Source: Liopterus haemorrhoidalis
Taxonomy: Eukaryota > Arthropoda > Insecta > Coleoptera > Dytiscidae
Direction of reading: 5' to 3'
NCBI GenBank assembly: GCA_963971575.1
Contig: OZ020611.1
Coordinates: 228,028,260-228,092,259, forward strand
Length of the DNA: 64,000 nucleotides
Numbering within the stretch: the first letter of the stretch is position 1; each line of letters starts with the position of its first letter. The translations under genes and the position numbers were made by a program. The notes under the pieces were generated by a model. It was not told the origin of the DNA. It was given only the letters and a program-made list of their open reading frames with translations, and did not search any database. Below, piece after piece: positions 21,464-32,800 of this stretch.

Positions 21464-21836
21464 TATGTCAACGTACTAACACAAATTGTATAAAACACAA
21501 ATTGACAAGTATTTGACATATATTTTATACAACCAGAAAAGAAAATATGAATAAGCGAAATAAGATGAAATAAATATTTGTATATAATTCAAAATATTTG
21601 ACATGTCAATCACAAATTTGACTTCAATTTGGTTTCTGACATGTAGTTTTTAAGTGAATATAACCTCAGTATAATGAAACTTCACCAAAAATGTAAAAGC
21701 CAGATTTACAAGTTTACATGGTTTCAAAAAAGTCTATTTACACCACAACAGTCACTAAAGTAACCAGATCTAGTTTCGTATTACAAATTGAGACAGATTA
21801 TATTCAAATAATTGTCAAAAACAATATTGTCCCATA

Positions 21837-22142
21837 TAGTCTAGTGCCTTCCAACCATTTTTAACGTTGATACTGCACTTGATAATAGAACGTTATTTGA
21901 CACACGTGTTTTGGCGGATAACCGTGTACGATTCTTCAAATTGTAGCTAAATGTTCATTGTACAAATATGTACTTAGCTATTTTGGACTATCGTATATTC
22001 GTCGTCATCTTGAACCTGCCGCGATCATTTGTGCAAATATGTGCTGCGGTTCAAAATGGTTTAATTTTTATAAAGAAAAGTGTATAAAATGGCATTTCAT
22101 TATTATCAAGTGCAGTATTTTTCGACGTAGGCACTGGACTAA
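21837..22142. mobile_element. Palindromic MITE-like element
   Basis: The inverted arms carry AGTCTAGTGCCT and AACGTTGATACTGCACTTGA at the left and their inverses at the right, with several mismatches. The centre holds two AATATGTnCT blocks. The open frame at 21958-22152 is inside it and not a gene. Confidence 0.6.
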
Positions 22143-22810
22143 TTCAAAATGACACCCCTCGGACAACTTTCTCAGAAATTTAGCATCATTGCTTTTCTAA
22201 CAATATCGTTTTACTTACCATATTAATTCATAGCTAACCAATTTAAAATTTTAGAACAATCACTAAAATTATCTTTCTAAAATATATGTTATAAATGTAA
22301 AGAGGTTGAGGCAGAAGTCCACTTTTTATTTCTGTTAGTCTTGAAATAATATTTTTACAATTTCCTGCATAATTTTAAAAATTCTTAGCAGGAAATGTAA
22401 GATAATATAACAATATAATTAGCTTCAGTACATTTTCTTTAAGAACTTCTCAATGTTAAAATGGCATTTGATGACAATCAATTGACATTTAAACGTCAAA
22501 ATTTGAACGCTTTAAGGGCCGGTTTCTTGAAAAATTCAGTTGTAGATATCGTATCGATATAGTATCTATATCCATGGATACCGCAACTTATCGACACAAT
22601 AGCACAATTTGAGTTTCTTGAATGTATTTTTCTATTTATTGATGAGATCACAAATTATAAAACAAGGAAGATAGCGGACTCCCACGTTACGGCTTTGGAC
22701 AGCGATAATTGCGACATTCGTGGTTGTAATATGAACTAGGATTAGATAGTATGCAACCCGCAGTGCACACAAATATATTTTTATATTTTAAATTGCTATG
22801 AATCGCGCTA
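22143..22810. other. Intergenic sequence with a Harbinger-like end
   Basis: TAAGGGCCGGTTTCTTGAAA at 22513 begins like the Harbinger-type ends at 34966 and 36128. Beyond it are TATCGATA-type motifs; I did not find a matching right end. Confidence 0.4.
22219..22221 (-). other. Candidate initiator codon at exon edge for gene A
   Basis: On the minus strand AATATG is followed directly by a consensus donor GTAAGT. Splicing to exon 1 would give Met-Gly-Lys-Thr-Trp, in phase, much like GLUT3, which begins Met-Gly just before helix 1. A rival site with the same layout sits at 24855-24857. Neither can be chosen without RNA data. Confidence 0.25.
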
Positions 22811-23108
22811 TAAGCTGTTCACTTTTGTAAGAACACACTTGATCTGGTTATTTTGGTTACTTTTATGGTGTGTTACTGACTTTAAATGTCAATTTAAAAT
22901 ATTCCTTACGCTGTAAAACCGACTTTAGGTTGATAAGGTTATGATCATTATAATTAAGATATCATTTTTCATTATGACATATGTCAAATGGATAAACATT
23001 TTAAAAAAGTGACATTTTTTAATACCAACATGACATACAGCTTCAAAGGTGCAAACTATTGAAAACAAAATTCCATCTTAGTTTGTTCTTACAAAAGTGA
23101 ACTGCTTA
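22811..23108. mobile_element. MITE family X, copy 2
   Basis: This is the best-preserved copy. The inverted ends TAAGCTGTTCACTTTTG and CAAAAGTGAACTGCTTA are flanked by TA. It contains ACTGACTTTAAATGTCAA and ATTATGACATATGTCAAATG, shared with the copies at 1798 and 60479. Confidence 0.82.
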
Positions 23109-23919
23109 TATCATTAATTTTCTACCAAAATTGAAAAATAAAATGTAATTTTGGTAGAAAATTAAAGATTGCCTTGAATCGAAAATTATGATTAATTTAT
23201 TTACAACTCTCCTAATTAATTTCCTAAAATTAAAATTAATTACAATTGTTAAAAGTTAATACTTCAGTAAGCATTAAGTTTTATTATTTTATTATGAGTA
23301 GGTAGCTTAGTTACGATTTTATATATATAGAAGATTTGCAAGTAAGCATATGAAATAAATAAACAAGTATTTATTTTTTACTTTTATATTTACTTTTAAA
23401 TTTAATATGTACAAATTTAGTCTGTGCCATTTTTTTTATTACACTATTTATATTTCTTTTGCATTTACCATTTAAAATATTATTAATTACACTACACCAT
23501 TTGAAAATAAAAAATGTGGTGCTAATATTTAAAGTTTCTTATAAAAATCATCACTGTCACAATCACAATTTACTGTCACCTATCGTTAAAACGTCAAAAA
23601 CAATTGCGGCAAATTGCCGATAATGAAGTGTTCTCAAAATGTTGGTTAAAAAAAAAAACACGCTTTTAGCGCTGTCGGTGGATGGAATATAACTTAAAAC
23701 CGTTTCAAGGCCGTGTATATGAGTTTCATACCCCTGATGAGATATCGAACCCATAACTTATTGATATTGCCGATGAGCACCCTTTATCGTATCGATAAAT
23801 ATGAGAATTGTCATCTAATGTCAGTTCTGACATAATACAGATCAGGTTATATCGCAATTGTTTACAATATCCCCCTTCAAACTCTATACAGATGGCAGCA
23901 CATAACGACTACACTAATA
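23109..23919. other. Unassigned intergenic sequence
   Basis: AT-rich. A minus-strand 63-codon frame at 23754-23563 is unassigned. TATCGTATCGATAAATATGA near 23785 recalls the diverged hAT ends at 29500-29610. Confidence 0.3.
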
Positions 23920-24583
23920 CAATGTTCCATTACTCGACGAGAGTAACCGCGGTTGAAGTTTCTCGTTCCAAAAGTGTACGACATTAACCTTTTCAGGAAA
24001 ATTGTTAGGTTTCGGAACGCGGTTACTGAAAATTTTGGTTACTTTTTTGTAACCAAACTAACCGTGGAAATTTCGCGGTTAGTGTGGTTATTTCGTCCCC
24101 CTACAAACTTCAGATCTAATGTAAACTACAAAAGGCGGGAATTTCAAAACAATTACAATAAGGCGAAAGTTAAGTGGAGGGAATTAATCGTTTCTTTGTA
24201 GTGCAAGTAGTAAATTATAATATTATTTTATTATAGTCTATAATTAAAACAGTAAGAATGAGTGTAGGTAACTGATTTTTAGTAATATTGATCGATGTCG
24301 TGAAAAATAATATCGGGAAAAATCATATATGTTCTTATATAATGTGCCATTGTAAACAAGTACTAATAAAACAAATATTTTTATTAATAAGTTTGTAAGA
24401 GAATATCAATAACCTATAACGTCCATAAAATGACAGTTCAGTTGTCCGTTTTATCAACTGTGAAGTGTGACTACCGTTCCGTAACTAAAACTCGTTTTCA
24501 GGTAACCACTGGGTAACCACAACTTACCAATACTTTACCGTAACCGCGACCGCGGTAGTTAGGTGTGCAGTTACGGAACATTG
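23920..24583. mobile_element. hAT-like element with GGTTAC/GTAACC arrays
   Basis: The ends are CAATGTTCCATTAC and (right, reversed) CAATGTTCCGTAACTG. The flanking octamers CACTAATA and TATTAATA match at 6 of 8. The subterminal regions are crowded with GGTTAC/GTAACC motifs (TAACCGCGG, GGTAACCAC), the layout seen in other hAT elements here. No transposase. Confidence 0.65.
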
Positions 24584-24627
24584 TATTAATAATTCAAGAA
24601 TTGTCAGTGGCTCTAAAACAATGGTTT

Positions 24628-24750
24628 CTAGAAGCGAGCTAACCATCTTCTAGTTTAATGACAAAACACTATCTTAGGTTAGGTTAGTAAGTGTTTGGTT
24701 AGAAGAAGCCGAGCGAAGCGAGCTACCCATCTTCTAGTTTAATGACAAAT
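24628..24750. repeat. TTAGG-bearing minisatellite unit, inverted copy
   Basis: One and a half units of the 95-bp repeat at 15228-15480 in opposite orientation, with CTTAGGTTAGGTTAGTAAG and GCCGAGCGAAGCGAGCTA. Confidence 0.75.
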
Positions 24751-24890
24751 AAAAGTTCTGCACAGTCCCACTTATTTAGAATCTCTGTATATTAAACAAA
24801 TGACATGTGTTTGACGTATGCGCAAGTGTGAAGTGGGATGTTGTAAACACTTACCATATTAAGATATTCTTATACTGTTATAGAGGTAAA

Positions 24891-25240
24891 ATGGACAATT
24901 CACGTTCTGATGAATTTGATGAGGATGTTGTAATTTCAGTATGTTTATTACATCAGAGAACTGTCAGAAATAAAAGTGACCCATTGGGCATTTATAGCGA
25001 ATTAGAATTTATTCAAAGATACCGGTTAAACAAAGGAAAATGTATGGAATTATGCCGTTTAATTGGAGGTGATTTAGAACCCATGACCTAAAGAAGTAAA
25101 TCTATTTCGGCACAACTTCAAATTTTAATTGCTTTGAGATTTCTGGAAACAGGGGCTTTCTAAATGCTAGTTTGTGATGATGTGCATGTACACAAAAGTA
25201 GAGTTTGCAAAATTGTTAAAAAAGTAATACATCGAAAAAA
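24891..25240 (+). pseudogene. HARBI1-like (PIF/Harbinger) nuclease N-terminal fragment
   Basis: It starts MDNSRSDEFDEDVVIS and continues YRLNKGKCMELCRLIGGDLE, then after a stop QLQILIALRFLETGAF, and in a shifted frame DDVHVHKSRVCKIVKKV. This order (YR..K, LI.D.LEP, L..ALRF...GSF, VHQSTVCRIV) is that of HARBI1-type Harbinger nucleases. Stops and a frameshift break it, and the catalytic part is missing. A hAT-like fragment follows immediately. Confidence 0.7.
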
Positions 25241-25309
25241 TGTGTTTGGCCTGCGATCAAATTTTCATCGGCAATGTGGCCCGACAGCCAAAAGATTTGC
25301 CCACCCCTG
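25241..25309. mobile_element. Right end of a hAT element, fragment
   Basis: ATGTGGCCCGACAGCCAAAA, then TTTGCCCACCCCTG, matches the right end of the complete element at 43780-44116. The left part is missing. Confidence 0.65.
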
Positions 25310-25715
25310 TTCTAAACAAATCAGAAGCAAGGACAAACAGTTCCTATCTTCTTACACAGTATTCTTGGCTGACATAGAGTAACTATAGACGTTTAAATGA
25401 GGCTTGTGTAGCAAAAGCCTACCTCAATCGTTAAAAAGTCAGCTCGTGACAACTTACAAAAATAAAAATTCCATTTGGTTCCGCTTAAACGTTTGGAATA
25501 GCCTACCAATGAAATTTTTACTTTCGCAAATTGTCACGAGCTTACATTTTGAAGTGAGCTTTTGCTAAATAAAATGATAAAAAGCCTAATTCAATCGTTA
25601 AAAGTTACTAGATTTCAAAATCTAGTTCCGTTTAAATCAAAGAAACACACTTTATATACAGTATATATTACATAAAATACATAAAAATAATAATTTCAGT
25701 ATAATCCTTCACGTA
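25310..25715. repeat. Flank duplicated with 29041-29300
   Basis: From about 25575 on, this stretch (AAAAGCCTAATTCAATCGTT, then TTTATATACAGTATATATTA) parallels 29155-29290. It marks the outer part of the duplication that includes the gene B terminal exons. A family-Y-like end is at 25470-25500. Confidence 0.6.
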
Positions 25716-26616
25716 CGAGGTCTGTTCAAAAAGTATCGCGAATTTTCGCGGGTTACGTATATTCGATTTTAGATTTTTTTGTGGCGTTATGTTGGTACTC
25801 ATGTCTCTCACTTATGCCGACAAGTTCGGCCATTTTGAATGTTCAGTTAATTTTTGACAGTTCCTTTGCTTGCACGAGTTTTGGCTCGTCTTCGATTTTT
25901 GCCTATACCAAAAAATGGATCAAAGAATCTGTATCAAATTTTGTGTGAAAAACAAAATTAAGTGCGCGGACGCATTCCGAATGTTGACTGTGGCATATGG
26001 TGAAGCTACCTTGGACCGAAGCAACGTTTATCGGTGGTACAAAATGTTCTCAGAGAGCCAAGAAGATGTGAACGACGAAGAGCGTGCCGGACGCCCGAAT
26101 ACGTCAACAACAGACGAAAACATTGATGAAGTGAAGAAAATAGTATTGGCCAATCGTCGAATCACCGTTAGAGAAGTTTCTGAGGACCTAAACCTATCGA
26201 TTGGCTCGTGCCATTCGATTTTTACCAATGATTTGGGCATGAGACGGGTCGCCGCGAAATTCACATCGTTGCTTGTGCGCGAATTTTTGGCCAAAAACAA
26301 CACACTAATAATGCCACAGCCACCGTATTCCCCAGATCTAGCCCCCTGCGACTTTTTCTTGTTCCCGAAACTGAAGAGGCCCATGAAAGGACGACGCTAC
26401 GCTACGAGTGAGAAGATAAAGACGGCATCGAAGGAGGAGTTGAACAAGATCACAAAAAATGATTTTTTCAAGTGCTTCGAGGATTGGGAAAAACGTTGGC
26501 ACAAGTGTATAATATCTGGTGGAGATTACTTTGAAGGGGACAAAATAGATATTCATGAATAAATAAATAATTGTTGAAAAAACACAAAATTCGCGATACT
26601 TTTTGAACAAACCTCG
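25716..26616 (+). mobile_element. mariner with in-frame internal deletion
   Basis: The terminal repeats CGAGGTCTGTTCAAAAAGTA and (right) TACTTTTTGAACAAACCTCG are flanked by TA. Length is 901 bp against about 1.3 kb usual. The paralogous locus at 29288-29295 (TTCACGTATACAG) is the empty site, so it inserted after the exon duplication. Confidence 0.92.
25915..26562 (+). CDS. Internally deleted mariner transposase, open frame kept
   Basis: From the ATG at 25915 the frame is open for 215 codons. The N-terminal half is a mariner HTH domain: RICIKFCVKNKIKCADAFRM, then ERAGRPNTSTTDENI and ITVREVSEDLNLSIG. It then jumps from RRVAAKF directly to LLVREFLAKNNTLIMPQPPY, SPDLAPCDFFLFPKL and CISGGDYFEGDKI. 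The region with the first two catalytic Asp (TGDES and HHDN) is deleted in frame, while the third Asp remains. It cannot transpose, but it keeps the DNA-binding domain. It has the host-independent hallmarks of a recent mariner. Confidence 0.8.
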   Translation: MDQRICIKFCVKNKIKCADAFRMLTVAYGEATLDRSNVYRWYKMFSESQEDVNDEERAGRPNTSTTDENIDEVKKIVLANRRITVREVSEDLNLSIGSCHSIFTNDLGMRRVAAKFTSLLVREFLAKNNTLIMPQPPYSPDLAPCDFFLFPKLKRPMKGRRYATSEKIKTASKEELNKITKNDFFKCFEDWEKRWHKCIISGGDYFEGDKIDIHE

Positions 26617-26644
26617 TATACAGTATACAACAATTATATTGATA

Positions 26645-26803
26645 TTACTCTTCTACTACCGTTACTTCTCTCTTCTTTTTGAAACTGTTAACAATTTCTT
26701 GAATCGGTATATTCTTAGTTTCAGGCACAGCGAACAAAGAGTAGAAGAAACCGATGAGATGACACACGACGTACAATAGGAACACGTAACCATCAATATA
26801 TTT
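26645..26803 (-). CDS. Gene B exon 8, distal duplicate
   Basis: A 159-nt exon with acceptor CTCTGCAG and TAA at 26645. It encodes KYIDGYVFLLYVVCHLIG, then VPETKNIPIQEIVNSFKKK and REVTVVEE. The intron before it is 294 bp, against 1587 bp in the proximal pair. A mariner lies 28 bp beyond the stop. Confidence 0.85.
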   Translation of the reverse strand, partial: KYIDGYVFLLYVVCHLIGFFYSLFAVPETKNIPIQEIVNSFKKKREVTVVEE

Positions 26804-29800
26804 CTGCAGAGAGAATAGACAAGGTGACTGATGACGGTATTTTAAGGGAGGCCTATGTCCAGCAAGGGATTTGAACGGCTGAGGCTTGTTGATGATGTTA
26901 ATAATTATATAGTACTTTAATTTTTAATTGCTGTTTAACATGATGCAACGTAGCAATGTGCTTCCAACCAACCTTTGGAAGCCAAATGTAATGACTGAGT
27001 AATGATAGTTACATTATAATTTAACATTGGATAACCAAGATATTAATCAAGAATGATGCCATTTCATAGTTATTTTTTCAGTACTTTAGTTACTTACTTC
27101 TATTGGTTCAAAACTAACACCAATCAAAGCATTCGCAATCCAGCATGTGGCTACAGTAGCAGATGTAGCTATAGGTCTGGCATTAATTTCAAACATTTCT
27201 GTGACCATAAACCATGGAATCGGTCCTCCCAGAGCGAAGAAGAAGATGAATAAATATATCATCACTGTACATACCCAGGATAAAATCGGGGATTTGTGCT
27301 ACAAAACAATTTATTAACACGAGGCTGATTAAAGATAAGTTAAAGATAAAGTTTCGACTGTCATTTTAGTTTGGTATATTTCAGATGGTAGGGAAAACTG
27401 TTGCACCTTCAGCGTAATGCACCTTGGAACACTTTTAAGTTCTTGACCTTCTCTAACATTTAGGGGCCTCTATGTGATACATGTAATGGGTCTATTTTGT
27501 TAGACAGTACCCTGTTGGTTTCTTATGTTATCAGTTCGCTTGCTACAAGTTATTTTTAAAAAAATGTATTTTTATAAATTGGTCGTTTTTTGATGTGCGA
27601 TTACTGGTCTCCTTACGGAAAATTATAAATTACATTGTGCCAGACCATCATTTTGGCAGTCACTTACAGTATTGAGCAATACAAAGGAAACTTCTTGAAA
27701 ATCCATAAATTTCAATTTATTCATTTAATAATTTAACTTATTCCAAAAATATTTCCACTATTTCAAAGTACATAGTTTTATTTGGTTTATAAAATACTTA
27801 CAAAGAAAATTCTTTAAAAAATTAATGTAAAATCAACAAAACATTATGATTCTAATAATTTTTGTTTACGAGCAAAACCAAAGAAACTTATTTATTTATA
27901 GCAATAATGTTGGGTTGCTAACGTAAGAGTTTTCTCTAACTCAAGTTAAAATCATTTGTTTTTGTATGCTACAACATACAAAAACAAATGATTTTAACTT
28001 GAGTTAGGGATAATTCTTTCTTTAGCAACCGGTCATAAGTAAAATATAAAATTAATATTCAGTCCAGTAACCTTTGTTCTTATAACTTCTTGGCATCTAT
28101 TAGGCATAGACTTTATTAAATTAATAACAACATCTGAGGGTATTGATTCCCAAGAACACTGTATAGCTTCATGCATGGCCACTTTGTTGGTGTATCTTAC
28201 GCTGCCTATCTTCCGATCTACTATTGCCAATAGATTCTCTATTGGATTGAGATCGGGTGACTAGGTTGGCTAATCTAATACTCGAATCCTATTTAGTTGC
28301 AACCACTCAGTTACAAGTTTAGATTTATGCGTCGTTATCGTGTCGGAACCACTACGATAACGGCATATTTTCCTCCGCGTAAGGATACATGACTTGCTCC
28401 AAAATATTTCTATAGTCCACATCTTTCATTATCTCATAGACGAGAAACAGCCTATGCAAACCATGTAATAGTCATTGCCCAGTTCCCGACATATTAAGAC
28501 TAGATTAAATTTTGTAAAACATCACGAAAATTGGACATTTCAGCAATGGAAAACTGTATTATTCTCAGATGAAAGTAAACTTCATCTGATTAAATCAGAT
28601 GGTCGTCTCACCAATTTGTGAGACGACCAAAAAATAAACATTTAGATCCTCGCTACTGTATCCCAACAGTAAAGCATGGGGTCGGCAACGTAATGGTATG
28701 GGGCTGTTTCTCCTCGCATGGAGCTGGTCCTCTCCACAAAATTGATGATATAATGAAAGCTGTGGATTATAGAAATATTTTGGAGCGAGTTATGTATCTT
28801 TACGCCGAAGAAAATATGACGTTATCGTGGTGGTTCCAACATGATAACGACCCTAAGCATAAATCTAAACTTGTAACTGAGTGGTTGCAACCAAATAGGA
28901 TTCGAGTATTATATTTGGCCAATGCCAACCTAGTCACCCGATCTCAATCCAATTGAGAATCTATTAGCAATAGTAGATCGGAAGATTGGCAGCGTAAGAT
29001 ACACCAACAAAGCGGCCATGTATGAAGCTATACAATGATATTATTATAAGTAAATAAGTTCAAAATTTCAGTTATAACAAAAACATAATATAACTGCAAT
29101 AGAATTTTTATTTTCTCAAGTTGTTATGACCTTACTTGTTAACGAATAAAGCAGTTAAAAAGCCTCATTCAATCTTTAAAAGTTGCTAGATTACAAAATC
29201 AAGTTCCGCTTAAACCAAAGAAACAGACTTTATATACAGTATATATTACATAAAATACATAAAATAATAAATTCTCTATAATTTTTCACGTATACAGTCT
29301 ACATTATAATATTGATATTACTCTTCTACTACCGTTACTTCTCTTTTCTTTTTGAAATTGTTGACAATTTCTTGAATCGGTATATTCTTAGTTTCAGGCA
29401 CAATGAACAAAGAGTAGAAGAAACCGAGGAGATGACACCCGACGTAAAAAAGGAACACGTAACCATCAGTATATTTCTGCAGAGAAAATAGACAGTAACT
29501 AGAAATATGCGATACTGAGAAAGTATCGATATTTGGATATCGATAATATCGAATAAAAATTATCGATACCGGTATCGTATTGTAAAGAAATATCGATATT
29601 TTCAAGTATCTGAAGGCAACGTGAATATATTTTCTATAAAGCGTAAAAAAAATATTTTATTCTTATAATAATAATCTAGGTTAGTATTATATTTACAAAA
29701 TATTTAAAATGTCGCTATTCAAAATGAAATATGACAAATGATATTTTTTTAAAAAACATATTTATAATCTGACTTTTCAAATTATTTTTCTGCAATTGCA

Positions 29801-32800
29801 CTTTTGATACTGTGTGTAATGTTGCTAACTGTTGAAAACAAAATTTCCTCTTAGTTTGTTCTTACAAAAGTGAACTGCTTATAGGGGAAAAATTTTAAGA
29901 TCGTAGCGCCACGCGGATTTTTTTGAAACCATTCTAAATCAGATACCACTTGACATTTACTAGTAAATAATAGCGAAAAGTGTATCAATAAACGACAAAA
30001 AATAAATAATTGTTTGGGATTTTCTGATTTTGTGAAGTGACATTACTTGTAAACATCTAAAATACTACATTTTGTGATCTGGTTTTAAGTTATGGCGGTT
30101 TTCCATTGTCGATTATTTTAACTATATTGGGGGAAATAATAATTCCCGTGTTGTTTACCAAGGGGTAGAAATCTACAATGCTGGGCATATAATATTGTGT
30201 GGAGTCACTGAAAAAAACAGAGAGTTCATAAAGATTTATGCATTATGTCTACAAACTTGTGCATTACAAACCCACACACAATAACAGGAATTTTCAAGAT
30301 ATGCGATAATAAATACAAAATTGAAAATATTTGTTGTAGTCACTATCATTAAAATGTAATGAGCAAACTTTGATATAAGGGTTCACTTTTTTTCCAATTT
30401 TTAAATTGTTTATCTAAACATCGCGTCGATTCCTAACCTCTTGCTTTCCCAATTTTGTTTCGAACCGTACGGTGTCTGATATTAGTGGAAACAAATGAAA
30501 CGATATTTCCGGGTTTCTTCTTTGCAATGAATTGCACATAGGCACACAACAATATGTATTATACATTTTTCAATGATTATAATAAAACTTTAAAAACAAA
30601 CTTCATACAAAACCAATACAGAAAACGAAATGTTATCTGATGTACACAAGTTCATGAAACGCTCACCAGATGGTAGGGTGCTTAGCTGCAAATCCCTATA
30701 GTATTTAATGTACTTGCTGTGTTGCCAGTTATTTGTTTACAAATGTCAAAAAAAATAGGTTATATTAAATCGGACAGACAGACAGACACATGAGTGACGT
30801 TATAAGGTTTTTTTGGTGGTCATACCTACAAAATCCTAAAAATTAAGAGATGGGTGGGGGTATTGAAGATAGGGGGTATTCATAACTGAAAAGTCTAATC
30901 AAGGGTTAAGAGAGAAAAAAATTTGGGAACCGCTGTCATAGGGAGTAAAGGAGTTATTGTAAATTAGGAAAAATTAAAAAAAATTATATAGGGCAGGGGT
31001 ATCAAACTCATTTCAGACCCGGGCCATTCTTGTAGTTATTGTGAATGAACTTTAGTTACTTACTTCTACTGGTTCAAAAGTAACACCAATCAAAGTATTC
31101 GCAGCCCAGCTTGCGGCTACACAAACAGATGTAGCTATTGGTCTGGCATTAATTTCAAACATTTCTGTGACAATAAACCAAGGAATCGGTCCTCCAATGG
31201 CGAAAAAGAAGATGTATAAATATATCATCACTGTACATACCAAGGGTAAAATCGAGGATTTGTCCTACAAAACAATTTATTAATACGAAGCTGATTAAAG
31301 ATAGAAGAACGACAAGTGTCGACTGCCATTATAGTTACGGTAAAACTGCAGGTATAGTTTTTGTTTCTTGATCTACGCCTTAAGACTTTTCTTCTGATAC
31401 CACGCAATGAATATTAAAAAATAATTATCCTTTTCAACGAAACAAAAAAAAAAAAAGTATATTATGTTACTAGGAGTAGAACGCGCTCTTTTTTGTGCTG
31501 AGCCCAAATGTTGCTGCCGAGGCACAGCCGAGGCTTGCATATTGAGCGAACCACAAAAAAGGCGTTTTACTCCGAGTGACATATACTATTTTTTCTTCAA
31601 GCGTAATTATTAAAAATTTGCAACCATAAATACTTATGACTTTATAGTTTCAGATGCTATTGCTGCTAATTCCGGCGGTGTACATTGAATTGGTTGAGAC
31701 ATTTTTTAATTTTTAATCTTTATATTGTGTATTTTGTAACTAATCACAGAATGATCACAGAATAATAATAAAGTAACTCACTAATAACGTAACTAATTTC
31801 TGAATTCACTACAAACCACGCTACAAACATATTAAATTGACAGATGTTTTGTTTATGGCGACTGCTGCCATCAGTGCCATCTGTTGATAACTATATGAAC
31901 TATCATTTTTTAATTTTTAATCTTTATATTGTGTATTTTGTAACTAATCACAGAATGATCACAGAATAATAATAAAGTAACTCGCTAATAACGTAACTAA
32001 TTTCTGAATTCACTACAAACCACGCTACAAACATATTAAATTGACAGATGTTTTGTTTATGGCGATTGCTGCCATCAGTGCCATCTGTTAATAACTATAT
32101 GAACTATTTACTAGTATAAAAATGTTCACATTTTGTTACTAGTAAAAAAATGTATCATTTCTACCGAATGTATTGAACAATGTAATGTTAGCATTATAAT
32201 CCGCTTGAAGAAAAATTATATTTTTCGAAAAACCATTCTTATCAAAAATTCCCATTGAACTATTTCGATCTTCATCAATGTATTGGGTTGTTACATAAGT
32301 CCGTTCGTTTTTTTTTTTCCCACCTTTTATACAATAAAATATATATTCTAAAAAAAAACTTTTATTATCAAATGTACTGTCATTATTTTATATCACTTTG
32401 TACAAACGCTCTTGGCAATTTCATAATGCCATCTCCCCAGAAGGTTCTGTCTTTGCTCTGTTGAATTCCACAAATCGTCCACAAATGCGAAATTTTTTTC
32501 GTTCAGGGAATTGTGTAGAAAGCGGAACAAATGGTAGTCGGATGGTGCGATGTTTGGACCATATGTTCCGACTACCATTTGTTCCGCTCTCTACAAAATT
32601 CCCTTAACCGAAAAATTTTCGCATCTTTGGACGATATCAAAATTCACTTAAACAGATTTTTCGAGAGCAAAGACAGAACCTTCTGGAGAGATGGCATTAT
32701 GAAATTGCCTGAGCGTTTGTCCAAAGTGAAAGAATAGTATATTCTGTAACAAGGTTGGAATGGGAAAATTCGATGCGAGTGGAACATTCCGAGCGCGAGC

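Larger units (their letters stand above)
20310..21800. repeat. 345-bp segment duplicated around a nested MITE pair
   Basis: 20310-20655 and 21466-21800 are about 95 percent alike: both run from TATGTCAAC and ACTAACACAAATTG to CGTATTACAAATTGAGACAG. A family Y MITE sits exactly at their junction. The segment was in tandem before insertion, or the duplication was templated by the MITE. Confidence 0.75.

Noticed and set aside
24807..25091. Possible functional Harbinger nuclease gene
   Set aside because: It stops after about 70 residues, later pieces are shifted, and the catalytic region is absent.
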